Made by a program: the position numbers and the translations under genes | The notes under the pieces: model-generated | Seen by the model: the letters and a program-made list of their open reading frames with translations, nothing else | The model's database searches: none | Told to the model about the DNA's origin: nothing | Part shown: positions 17,619-26,433 of the stretch, one piece after another | Layout: every line of letters begins with the position of its first letter | How positions within the stretch are numbered: position 1 is the first letter of the stretch | Source of the DNA: Komagataella phaffii GS115 | Lineage: Eukaryota > Ascomycota > Pichiomycetes > Pichiales > Pichiaceae | DNA: 64,000 nt | Reading direction: 5' to 3' | Assembly (NCBI RefSeq): GCF_000027005.1 | Contig: NC_012964.1 | Coordinates: 930,001 to 994,000, forward strand

Positions 17619-18575
17619 ATGAGTACCCAGAAGCCAGTTGGAATTCTAACGTCGACTAACATCAATGATGCTGGAACTCCGTCTCATGTCGTTGCGTCAA
17701 AAATAAATGGGGATCTCTTGCTCTATCAGATTGAAGACATGGACACACCTTCCAACCAAATCACGCTGGATACTGGTGTATTATCGTCTTGTTGGCATCC
17801 GACCTCCAACACGAAGGCCTACACGGGACATCTAGATGGAAATATATTGGAAATTGACATTGAAAAGTCGATTGCCAATCTAACAAACTCCTCACACATG
17901 TTGGGTGTTCGAAAACTGATTTTTCTAGATGAGAATCAGATCTTAAGTGGATCCTGGGATAAATCGTTGGCATTGACAGATATACGCTCTCCGCTCAATC
18001 ACAAATACCGTGTTGGATTACCAGGGAAGGTGCTTGCTATGGATTCCAGCTTCAATGGCTACGAAACTGTTGTTTCAATGACAGATAGAATTATTCATGT
18101 CTATGACAAAAGGGATTTCTCCAAACCAGTTAACGTAAGAGAAAGCGGATTGAGGTACCAAGTCCGGGATCTAAAAATTCTACCCAACAGGAAAGGCTAT
18201 GCTACTTGTTCTATTGAAGGAAAGGCTTCTATTGAGTATTTTTCAGAACACGATCTCCATCTAAACTACGCATTCAAATGTCACAGAACCCCCCAGGAAG
18301 AAGCAGATCTTGTATCACCGGTTAATTGCATTCAATTCGATGAAAAAGAAAGGCTATTCACTGGAGGATCTGACTGTAGAATATGTGAATGGGATTATCA
18401 TCAAAAGAAAAGACTAAAGCAGTTTTCGAAGGAACCATGGTCAGTGCTGACGATGAGCATCAGGGAAAAGTATCTGGTTTATGGAGTGAGTGATGATGGG
18501 TACAAAAACATGGTTTCTGAACGCAGACAGTACTCCGTTGAGGGATCCTTGGTTGGACTTAAGATCTTAGAGTAG
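17619..18575 (+). CDS. BUB3: Spindle-checkpoint WD40 protein Bub3
   Basis: This 318-residue WD40 propeller lacks extra domains, close to the 341 residues of S. cerevisiae Bub3. Blade motifs include LLSGSWDKSLALTD-like and GGSDCRICEWD segments. The IEGKASIEYF and YAFKCHR blocks are characteristic of Bub3 and distinguish it from its relative Rae1/Gle2. Bub3 binds phosphorylated Spc105 at unattached kinetochores and recruits Bub1 and Mad3. The ATG at 17619 is the first in frame. Confidence 0.93.
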   Translation: MSTQKPVGILTSTNINDAGTPSHVVASKINGDLLLYQIEDMDTPSNQITLDTGVLSSCWHPTSNTKAYTGHLDGNILEIDIEKSIANLTNSSHMLGVRKLIFLDENQILSGSWDKSLALTDIRSPLNHKYRVGLPGKVLAMDSSFNGYETVVSMTDRIIHVYDKRDFSKPVNVRESGLRYQVRDLKILPNRKGYATCSIEGKASIEYFSEHDLHLNYAFKCHRTPQEEADLVSPVNCIQFDEKERLFTGGSDCRICEWDYHQKKRLKQFSKEPWSVLTMSIREKYLVYGVSDDGYKNMVSERRQYSVEGSLVGLKILE

Positions 18576-18790
18576 GCCTGAAAAAGGAGAAAGCATATTG
18601 CCCTAATCTTTTAGTCAAAACTCTCCTCTTTCGTGCCCGAATATTTTCTCACAGTTAAATCTGACTCCCCAAACATGTTCAAGCCAGGATTAGTAACTCA
18701 CGTAGAGCTACGTCCTAATCGTTTAGAGTGAGTTTGCCAAGCCTCCCCCCAGAACCCCAGACCTTTAAGGTATCTTCTCGAACTTTTTAG

Positions 18791-18796
18791 CACGTG
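18791..18796. promoter_or_regulatory. CACGTG E-box upstream of the TRP-like gene
   Basis: CACGTGAC, a Cbf1-type core, lies 77 bp upstream of the ATG at 18873. It is seen directly; function is inferred. Confidence 0.35.
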
Positions 18797-18872
18797 ACGG
18801 AGTATTTTTTTTGAATTGTACTACCAAGAATGGCATTCAAACTCTCAACCTATATGAGAACCAGGCACTATC

Positions 18873-21542
18873 ATGGTCTTCTTCTTATTGTTCCTTGCAT
18901 CCACTGTTAGTGCTGCCCTGGTTCAATCGTTCAACTGTTTTGGGATCGACCCAGCAACGTATAAGATTTCTCCCATGCTCACAAGTGCGTTTTTCGATCA
19001 AGACGACAAATCTCTAGAGTTCCAGCTTGATGGAGTTGCGTTGGAAGACATTGACGATATTGACGAATCCACCAACATGTTCACGACTTTGCGTGTCGTC
19101 GTTGAGTTCACCGGGGACACAATCGTAGACGAGTATGTTCGGTTGTGTGATTATGTCAAAGTTGAGCCTATTGTCCTCAATATCTCTGCTGACATAGGAG
19201 GTCCATCTTCTACTGTTGGGACAACGGAATTCACGTCCGTCCCCACAATCACAGCAACAGCACCAGCAGTAGAGAGCTCTGACTATGTGGCTAGCTCGTC
19301 TTCATCTGACAGCCAATGGATAGGTGTGGGAAAACGTGATTCAGCATCTGCAACAAGCGTCCCAACTAGTTCATACAATTTTCCAGAGGAGATGCCTTAT
19401 AAATTCAAATTTGGTGTCCCATTTTCTGATTATGCTTTTAATGGATCTTGTCCCATAAAAAAGGGTAACCCTTTAAGACTATCATACAAGTTGGATGCTG
19501 GTTCATCCCACAACTTTGGATCTTATAAGGCTACTTTCTACGTGATTTCTCCAGACAGGTCTCAGAATCTAATTTCTTGCAGACAAACATACGTCACAAC
19601 TGTTCAGCCATCTTCCTTGATCAAGGGTGCCGCGTTGTTATCATTGCTCTTTGCAATATTTTTGGCTGTATGCAATGGCTCTATACTGATGTTTTCACCT
19701 CACCAGGAGTCAAACAACCCGTTTTTACTCACAGCATCAGCTATATGTAATTCGTCACTACTGCTTAGCATTTCTCCCAACGTGTTTGATTTCCTGAGGT
19801 ATATCCATTTTGCATTTTTCATGAGTGGATTGAATATACAGTACCCAGGCTTTTTCCAACCAATAATGGGTTCTATGCGTATGGTGGCTCTCATTGAAAT
19901 TCTCACAGTTAATTCGAATAGCGAGCTGTTTAAACTAGACGGCGTATACAACACATTTCACAGGAATGGAATTTTGGGGCTGTTTTTATCCGTGAGAGAT
20001 AGGATGTCTGAGTACGAATGGATCTTTTTTTTTGCAAACTTTGGAGCACTTTATGGGATCTTGATCCTTCTTTTGACTGTCGTTACTTTTATCGCTGCAG
20101 TTTATCGTCCGAACCTAAATCCGGGTGCCAAATGGTTGAAAAATGTCCTCATATTTTTTCTTTCAACCTTGATAACCCTTTTACTTCATGCGTTCGTGAT
20201 ACCATTTTTAGTATTGACTTTCTATCTATTCAGTACTTTTTCCAGTGATGATACCGTTGAATACTTGACTTCTCCCAGGGCATATATCCTTGCTCTTGCA
20301 ATTTTGATATTTTTTGCATTTATTTGTTTGGTATCCTTTTTCATCTTCAGGTATGCTTTATCTAAGAGCCGGAAACAAAAACTTTATTCCTCTTTCAACA
20401 CAATGATGCTGTGGGGTCTGCTATACTTTGAGTATGATCCTAGATTATTATTTTTCTACATTTTCGAAGTTGCAGAAGTTCTAATATTTTCTTTGGCGGT
20501 GGGTGTGCTTCAGGGCAATGGTACTGCTCAGGTCGTACTAATCTTAGTGCTAGAGGTGATTTACTTGGCCGCATTGTTCAGTATTAGACCATATTTTGCA
20601 GGCTCCAAAGCATATGCATTGAAATTAGCAATTGTGTGCGCTAAGGTGATTAACATCGCATTGTGCATACCCTATATTCGTTCTCTAGGTGTTTCTGAAA
20701 AAAGAAGAAGTGAAGTTGCTTATACACAACTGATATTACAGTTGGTGGTTATTGCATTTTTGTTCCTACTACCAACAATATTGAATGTAATCCGGACCTT
20801 GAAGGATCTGAGACGAGAGCATATTTTCAAAGTTCCTGATGATAACGACGACGAGTATACACCTGATGGCAAAGTTGGATTACTGAATCAAAAAGAAGAA
20901 AATTACAAAGGCTCTTCTAAGCTAGAAACTTCTGCTTACTACCGTAAACGGAGGATAAGTTTGAATTCCGATGTTACTACTATTCCCAAGTTGACGAATC
21001 CACTGTTGACAACAAAACACCTATCGACTGCCTCCTTGTCCACTAGGTCTTCTTCCTCAGTATTGGAATTAACTGACAAGAGGGTTCTTCCAGGTGTGAC
21101 TATCAATCCTGGCGCACGGAATCCATTCAACAAGTCAGCTGAGCTTGCTTATAGGTCGAACAAGCACCAGAAAAGAAAAAGGGAGCACCCTATTGATTAC
21201 TCCAAGAGAGAAGCTGATATGCTATATCAATATCTTGGAGAATCTTCAGTTGACCCAGAGCTTCAGCAACTATGGGATGAACGAGAGGAACGTATTAACT
21301 CCTCTGGAATGTCGACAGAGGGGAAGGAAGCTAAAACGTACAGGAAATACCATGGATTCTGGCCAGTTAACTGGCTTGGAAAAGACTCGAAGAGAAAACA
21401 ACAAGACACAGAATTACAAGTAGGCCAAGGAAAATTTGAAGTCCGAAGGCCCCGCCAACTGAAAGTGAAAAATTTACCAGTCGTCAACGAGAGTTCATCG
21501 AATGAAAAAGAAAAAGAAAGCGATAGCACATCATTAAATTAA
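18873..21542 (+). CDS. TRP-like polycystic membrane channel/flavin-carrier family protein
   Basis: The 889-residue protein has a signal peptide (MVFFLLFLASTVSA, about 1-15). An extracytoplasmic ML-like lipid-binding domain follows at about 16-245, and then about nine membrane spans lie between 250 and 650. A basic, Ser-rich cytosolic tail of about 230 residues ends the protein. The arrangement of ML-like domain plus TRP-like channel core is that of fungal Flc/Pkd2-type proteins and of the uncharacterised yeast YOR365C-like branch. Flc proteins act in ER/Golgi or plasma membrane, in calcium handling and cell-wall integrity. The exact subfamily is not settled, so no symbol is given. It is convergent with the downstream carrier gene. 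Confidence 0.8.
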   Translation: MVFFLLFLASTVSAALVQSFNCFGIDPATYKISPMLTSAFFDQDDKSLEFQLDGVALEDIDDIDESTNMFTTLRVVVEFTGDTIVDEYVRLCDYVKVEPIVLNISADIGGPSSTVGTTEFTSVPTITATAPAVESSDYVASSSSSDSQWIGVGKRDSASATSVPTSSYNFPEEMPYKFKFGVPFSDYAFNGSCPIKKGNPLRLSYKLDAGSSHNFGSYKATFYVISPDRSQNLISCRQTYVTTVQPSSLIKGAALLSLLFAIFLAVCNGSILMFSPHQESNNPFLLTASAICNSSLLLSISPNVFDFLRYIHFAFFMSGLNIQYPGFFQPIMGSMRMVALIEILTVNSNSELFKLDGVYNTFHRNGILGLFLSVRDRMSEYEWIFFFANFGALYGILILLLTVVTFIAAVYRPNLNPGAKWLKNVLIFFLSTLITLLLHAFVIPFLVLTFYLFSTFSSDDTVEYLTSPRAYILALAILIFFAFICLVSFFIFRYALSKSRKQKLYSSFNTMMLWGLLYFEYDPRLLFFYIFEVAEVLIFSLAVGVLQGNGTAQVVLILVLEVIYLAALFSIRPYFAGSKAYALKLAIVCAKVINIALCIPYIRSLGVSEKRRSEVAYTQLILQLVVIAFLFLLPTILNVIRTLKDLRREHIFKVPDDNDDEYTPDGKVGLLNQKEENYKGSSKLETSAYYRKRRISLNSDVTTIPKLTNPLLTTKHLSTASLSTRSSSSVLELTDKRVLPGVTINPGARNPFNKSAELAYRSNKHQKRKREHPIDYSKREADMLYQYLGESSVDPELQQLWDEREERINSSGMSTEGKEAKTYRKYHGFWPVNWLGKDSKRKQQDTELQVGQGKFEVRRPRQLKVKNLPVVNESSSNEKEKESDSTSLN

Positions 21543-21647
21543 CTGAACCGACCTAGACCAATCTTTCGATATCCAAGCTGTGCGCACTTGATCAGTTGAC
21601 CTTTATTAATATGGTGTCAAATTAGTTTCATGCATTATATTAAATAG

Positions 21648-22586
21648 TTATCCAAGATTTCTCAGACATAGTTCTACTGTACAAAATACCCCAGCATTAA
21701 CAGGCGCTGCTCTCAATAAACTGCTGGTTAAACCTGACCAAAAACCTTTCCATCCTGATGTCTTGTATACGTACATGACAACTTCTTTCGTATTGTGAAA
21801 CTTTGCTTGTAAACCAAATTGGTCATTCTGCCGAATAGTTTTCACTACATCAATTGGATAAACAGATAGCCATAGTAAATCACCCGCTATAGCTCCGTAC
21901 ACTAAGAGCTCCCATAATGGTATATCTTCTCTCTTACATTTTCTCAGTCCACAGGATCTTTCGATCAAATATTCGTAAGTAAGAAACCATACTCCGTGTG
22001 CATGAGTATCTCTGGCAAATGTAAGTCCAAGCCCTCTAAAAAGACCGGATAAACCTGCCTGTTTCCATATCTGGGCTATGCAATGGCTAGGACCATTGAA
22101 CAGTTTAATTCCGTGAGGTTGAGCTTGTAACAGGATCCTAATTCCTTCTACCGGAGTATTAATGAATGACGTGAGACCACCCGCAATGGTTCCAGAAAGA
22201 TATATCTGGGATAATGTCAAAGCACCTGTTTCAGAATGCTTTAATATGAGTCTTCTGGCTTCGAAGCAAAAGTTGAACATGATAGCATTGATGACCCCAA
22301 CCCCTAGCAGGGGAACCAAAGAACCTTTATACAACCCCAATACTCCTTCATTCTTAACAACACTCCTGGCAGCTGCAATTGGTGATTTGAACTGTCCCGT
22401 CTGTATCAATACCTTACAAAGATCCAATGGTTGGCCTATCAATGTCTGAGCCAGGCCTCCGTTGAAAGCTGAGAACGTCTGTTTAAACGATTCGTTCTTC
22501 AGAAGGGGGCATACGTAGTGAGTGAGAGGGTTACTTATGGTAGAATTTCTGCTATTATCCTGGTTCAAGTTGCTTTCTAGCAGCAT
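21648..22586 (-). CDS. Mitochondrial carrier, Ymc1/Ymc2-like
   Basis: The 312-residue protein has three mitochondrial-carrier repeats with signature motifs QPLDLCKVLIQT, TPVEGIRILLQ and YPIDVVKTIRQ. Family blocks LYKGSLVPLLGVG, FRGLGLTFARD, DIPLWELLVYGAIAG and SLLRAAPVNAG agree with Ymc1/Ymc2. Those inner-membrane carriers have been linked to amino-acid or glutamate transport in yeast. Substrate is not predictable from sequence alone. The related carnitine and ornithine carriers are less likely. Confidence 0.85.
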   Translation of the reverse strand: MLLESNLNQDNSRNSTISNPLTHYVCPLLKNESFKQTFSAFNGGLAQTLIGQPLDLCKVLIQTGQFKSPIAAARSVVKNEGVLGLYKGSLVPLLGVGVINAIMFNFCFEARRLILKHSETGALTLSQIYLSGTIAGGLTSFINTPVEGIRILLQAQPHGIKLFNGPSHCIAQIWKQAGLSGLFRGLGLTFARDTHAHGVWFLTYEYLIERSCGLRKCKREDIPLWELLVYGAIAGDLLWLSVYPIDVVKTIRQNDQFGLQAKFHNTKEVVMYVYKTSGWKGFWSGLTSSLLRAAPVNAGVFCTVELCLRNLG

Positions 22587-22807
22587 TTAGTACAAATCAG
22601 TCGCATTGCTGGGATAGTTCATGTCTTTATAGGGATAGGACCCCATTCATCCAGCCACATCGGATGTGTTAAAACGCGCGGGGGACGGACCGTTGGGTGC
22701 AGTGACAAAAATAAAACAAAATATGGTATTTACCTTATCTATTCAATCAGTAAAAATCTGAAAAAAGGAGCCAAAAGCTCTCTTGATTTGTTCGACAATG
22801 TCTAGTA

Positions 22808-24424
22808 CTAACCTTTTATCCGTTTGTTTCTCTTTGACCCTTCCTCTTCTTCAAGTTTTCTCTTCATGATATTCTTTATGAGTTTCTCATCCTGAATGAC
22901 TTTGAAGGACTTTAACCCTTCATCTTTACAAGCCCATAACGCTTTGTATTCACAAACTAAAACCGTCTCTGCCATAGCTTCTCTGTTCTTCTTTTTAGGA
23001 ACAACAAGTTCCTGCCCCACCAGTTCTTTAATCTCATCAGGATACTCTTTCAGACGAAGATCAAGTATTCTGCCGATGTTCTCTTTGACTGATTCAGTGA
23101 TGATGTTTTGCTCCAGGAGTTGATAGCACTTCTTGCTAGTTCTGTTAATGAATCTGCTCAATTCACTTCCTGTAGGATTTCTTTTAGAAATGCGAATAGT
23201 CTTCTTGAACCATTTCAAATCCTCTGCCTTACAAAGACATATTGAGGTCAGCAGAGTGACTAACATTAAAAATTCTGGCAAAATCTCACCGTCTTTGTAA
23301 AAATCATAACTTTCAACCACAATGGATCCATCTTCTCCAGTAAGATGTAACAGATATTCACTGTCAGCAATAATTTTGACAATCAATTTGAGAGACTCCT
23401 TCTCGACCGAATACGTAGAGATGAAATAGTTTTCAATCAACGAAAGCCTGATTTCTCCAAAATCAAACTTTGATCCAGTCCATTCCACATAACCGTATCG
23501 TCTAAGAATTTCAGAATTGGGGTGGTTTCCATAAGTGTTGTAAACTTGTTCTCCTTTCTTAATTGGTTTAATAGCTTTCATGACAAGGTTCTCTGATTGG
23601 TAGGTTAAATTAGCATTGCAGAGATTAGTATCTGCATTAAGTGTATCGGCAAATGGAACCATTGATTTAAGAATGTGGTCATCAAATTCAAACGCTTCAT
23701 CTCCACTTTCACTCTCATTTTCACTCTGATTCTTTTCTGTGTTTTCATCTTCTGCCTCGTTATAGTTGTCATGGTTCTCTTTTTCCTCTTCCTCTTGTTC
23801 TGCATCTTCCCCTTCCTCTTCCCCCTCTTCACCTTCTTCTTCATCCTGATCATCGCCTTCCCCCTCTACATCAAAAGAATAAGACATTATCGTACTGGCA
23901 ATCTTGTGAAATTCCTTCAAATTTACATCCTTCAATTCCTCACTCACACCCAGTTCTGCTACCACCTTTGGAAATAATTTATCATACATAGCTTCGGCCT
24001 CTGCAGAACCAATTCTGTCCAAAATTAGTGACGGTTTCAACGAATTCAAATCTTGCTCATTCCAAAATATTAAGTTGTTGAAAGAAGTAGGCAGAGTATC
24101 CAAATAGCCTTTCCATCTAGATAATTCACCCAAAGATCTTTCGTACGCCAGGCATAAAATCAAGCCTTCCCAATGATTCAAACGCTTCAAAATAACGCCA
24201 TTATTGTCTTTCACATTGGCTAAACTACTAGTTTGAATATTTAGGACATTGTCTTTGGAGATACTGAACAATACTTCATCCTCATTAATATCCCTCGTGG
24301 CTACAACACCTCTTCCCTCATTTTGATCCCTTAAATCTTCTATTTTCACATTTCCAGCAAGCTCCAAATTAGCTTCCAGCCATTTTTTATACGCTTCAGT
24401 GATCGTTTGAAAGTTGTCTGTCAT
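22808..24424 (-). CDS. RKM4: SET-domain ribosomal lysine methyltransferase, Rkm4-like
   Basis: The 538-residue protein has a split SET domain: GRGVVATRDINEDEVLFSI at about 37-56 and NADTNLCNANLTY, then GEQVYNTYGNHPNSEILRRYGYVEW, at about 260-310. An acidic insertion of about 60 residues (about 190-250, poly-Glu with EEGEEGEEEGED) interrupts it. A Rubisco-LSMT-type substrate-binding C-terminus follows. This order and length fit Rkm4/SETD6-like enzymes. S. cerevisiae Rkm4 monomethylates Rpl42. Other yeast SET enzymes (Rkm1-3) are alternatives. It shares a 230-bp divergent promoter with STI1. Confidence 0.8.
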   Translation of the reverse strand: MTDNFQTITEAYKKWLEANLELAGNVKIEDLRDQNEGRGVVATRDINEDEVLFSISKDNVLNIQTSSLANVKDNNGVILKRLNHWEGLILCLAYERSLGELSRWKGYLDTLPTSFNNLIFWNEQDLNSLKPSLILDRIGSAEAEAMYDKLFPKVVAELGVSEELKDVNLKEFHKIASTIMSYSFDVEGEGDDQDEEEGEEGEEEGEDAEQEEEEKENHDNYNEAEDENTEKNQSENESESGDEAFEFDDHILKSMVPFADTLNADTNLCNANLTYQSENLVMKAIKPIKKGEQVYNTYGNHPNSEILRRYGYVEWTGSKFDFGEIRLSLIENYFISTYSVEKESLKLIVKIIADSEYLLHLTGEDGSIVVESYDFYKDGEILPEFLMLVTLLTSICLCKAEDLKWFKKTIRISKRNPTGSELSRFINRTSKKCYQLLEQNIITESVKENIGRILDLRLKEYPDEIKELVGQELVVPKKKNREAMAETVLVCEYKALWACKDEGLKSFKVIQDEKLIKNIMKRKLEEEEGSKRNKRIKG

Positions 24425-24528
24425 TTCAAGTCAACTTTTCAAGTGATCCAACTGTACAATATTTCAAATCGATCTTAGGAATAATTTTATTTTCTGAGAG
24501 ATGACATCCTAACACCTTTTCCAAATCG

Positions 24529-24541
24529 GAATATTCTAGAA
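24529..24541. promoter_or_regulatory. Perfect heat-shock element upstream of STI1
   Basis: GAATATTCTAGAA fits the three-unit Hsf1 consensus nGAAnnTTCnnGAAn exactly. It is 114 bp upstream of the STI1 ATG, in the divergent RKM4-STI1 promoter. STI1 is a known Hsf1 target in yeast. The motif is seen directly; regulation is inferred. Confidence 0.75.
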
Positions 24542-24654
24542 ACTCTAACAGGAGAGATTTAAAAATCACAGTATCTCTCCCGCTGATCAGTTTTTTCCCC
24601 CCTCAAATTAATCTTGAATTTCTTAGAACTTAGTCTTCAAAACAATATCAAGCA

Positions 24655-26373
24655 ATGTCATCTGAAGAATTCAAAGCCCAGGGAAACCAGGCTTTCCAAG
24701 CCAAGGATTACGAAAAGGCGGTGTCATTTTTCACCCAGGCAATTGAGGCCTCTCCCACCCCTAATCACATTTTATTCTCAAATCGTTCAGCCGCCTACGC
24801 TTCCTTAGGACAGTACCAAGATGCATTGGATGACGCAAATAAGTGTGTTGAAATCAATGGTTCTTGGGCCAAAGGTTACAACAGAGTCGGTGCTGCTCAC
24901 TACGGAAGAGGTGAGTGGGACGAAGCTCACAAGGCCTACTCCAAAGCTCTAGAATTAGACCCTGCTAACAAGATGGCCAAGGAGGGACTCAATGAGACAG
25001 AGATTGCAAGAGATGCTGGTAATGATGTGAAGAACATCTTTTCCGATGCCGGCATGGTGGAAAAATTGAAAAAGAACCCAAAGACTGCAGAACTGATGAA
25101 AGACCCAGAGTTGGTGGCAAAAGTGCAAAAGTTGCAAACTGATCCCAAGTCAATGTCTCAGGAATTGTTTTCCGATCCAAGATTAATGACCGTAATGGGT
25201 GCCATGCTTGGTGTTGATTTGGGTGTCCAGCCATCTCAACAGTCTGCCCCACAAGAGGACACTCCTGTGCCTGACGCATACCCAGAGCCAAGTTCGAAGC
25301 CAGAAACTAATACTACTTCTGCAAAAAACGCAGCTGCTCCAGAACCTGAAAAAGAGGCCACACCTGAGCCAGTTGACAATTCTAAAGAGGAGGCCGACAA
25401 TTTGAAACAACAGGCAAACCAATTGTACAAGAAGAGGCAGTTCGATGAGGCTATTGAGCTTTACAACAAGGCCTGGGAAACTTTCCAGGATATTACTTAT
25501 TTAAACAACCGTGCTGCTGCAGAGTTTGAAAAGGGAGACTATGATGCTACCATTGAAACCTGTGAAAATGCTGTCGAGAAAGGTAGAGAATTAAGAGCTG
25601 ACTACAAGCTGGTTGCTAAATCCTTTGCACGTCTTGGATCTGCCTACTTGAAGAAAGATGACTTGCCAAACGCAATCAAATTCTTTGAAAAATCTTTGAC
25701 AGAACACCGTAGCCCTGATGTCCTCAGCAAACTAAGAGCTGCAGAGGCAGACCTAAAGAAAAAAGAGGCCGAGGAATATATAGATCCTGAGAAGGCAGAG
25801 GAGGCCCGTTTGCAGGGAAAGGATTTTTTCACCAAAGGTGACTGGCCTGCCGCAGTGAAAGCATACACAGAGATGATTAACAGAGCTCCTAAAGATGCCA
25901 GAGGTTACTCCAACCGTGCTGCAGCTTTAGCCAAACTGATGTCCTTCCCCGACGCCGTGAAAGACTGTGACAAGGCAATAGAGCTGGACCCAAGCTTTGT
26001 CAGGGCTTATATCCGTAAGGCCACTGCCTTGATTGCCATGAAGGACTTCAACAAGGCTATGACCACTTTGGAAGAGGCAAGAACGGTCGACGCTGACACT
26101 AATGAGGGAAAAGCTGCCAACGAAATCAACGGCTTATACTACAAGGCCTCGTCCCAGAGATTTGCTGCAATTGATGGGGAAACTCCCGAACAGACTTTTG
26201 AACGTGCTAGCAAGGACCCTGAAGTTTCGGCTATTCTCCAAGATCCCGTGATGAACTCTATTCTACAGCAAGCAAGAGAGAACCCTGCTGCTTTGCAAGA
26301 GCACATGAAGAACCCCGAAGTTGCAAAGAAGATCAACATACTCATTGCTGCCGGTGTCATTCGTACTCGTTAA
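24655..26373 (+). CDS. STI1: Hsp70/Hsp90 co-chaperone Sti1 (Hop)
   Basis: The 572-residue protein has the full Hop architecture. TPR1 spans about 5-106 and begins EFKAQGNQAFQAKDYEKA. DP1 lies at about 125-180, TPR2A at about 245-360, TPR2B at about 380-500 and DP2 at about 515-565 with DPVMNSILQQARENP. It bridges Hsp70 and Hsp90 in the cytosol and hands clients over. Length is close to the 589 residues of S. cerevisiae Sti1. A heat-shock element upstream supports stress induction. It is convergent with the UspA-domain gene, 60 bp between stops. Confidence 0.97.
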   Translation: MSSEEFKAQGNQAFQAKDYEKAVSFFTQAIEASPTPNHILFSNRSAAYASLGQYQDALDDANKCVEINGSWAKGYNRVGAAHYGRGEWDEAHKAYSKALELDPANKMAKEGLNETEIARDAGNDVKNIFSDAGMVEKLKKNPKTAELMKDPELVAKVQKLQTDPKSMSQELFSDPRLMTVMGAMLGVDLGVQPSQQSAPQEDTPVPDAYPEPSSKPETNTTSAKNAAAPEPEKEATPEPVDNSKEEADNLKQQANQLYKKRQFDEAIELYNKAWETFQDITYLNNRAAAEFEKGDYDATIETCENAVEKGRELRADYKLVAKSFARLGSAYLKKDDLPNAIKFFEKSLTEHRSPDVLSKLRAAEADLKKKEAEEYIDPEKAEEARLQGKDFFTKGDWPAAVKAYTEMINRAPKDARGYSNRAAALAKLMSFPDAVKDCDKAIELDPSFVRAYIRKATALIAMKDFNKAMTTLEEARTVDADTNEGKAANEINGLYYKASSQRFAAIDGETPEQTFERASKDPEVSAILQDPVMNSILQQARENPAALQEHMKNPEVAKKINILIAAGVIRTR

Positions 26374-26433
26374 TCTCCTTATGTATATAATCGTAGAATT
26401 TATCAATTATGATTTATATATATATATACGTAT

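Noticed and set aside
23605..23977. ORFs in the RKM4 acidic region (Lys/Arg-rich, Phe/Leu-rich)
   Set aside because: Out-of-frame and antisense readings of the acidic repeat, with no independent evidence.
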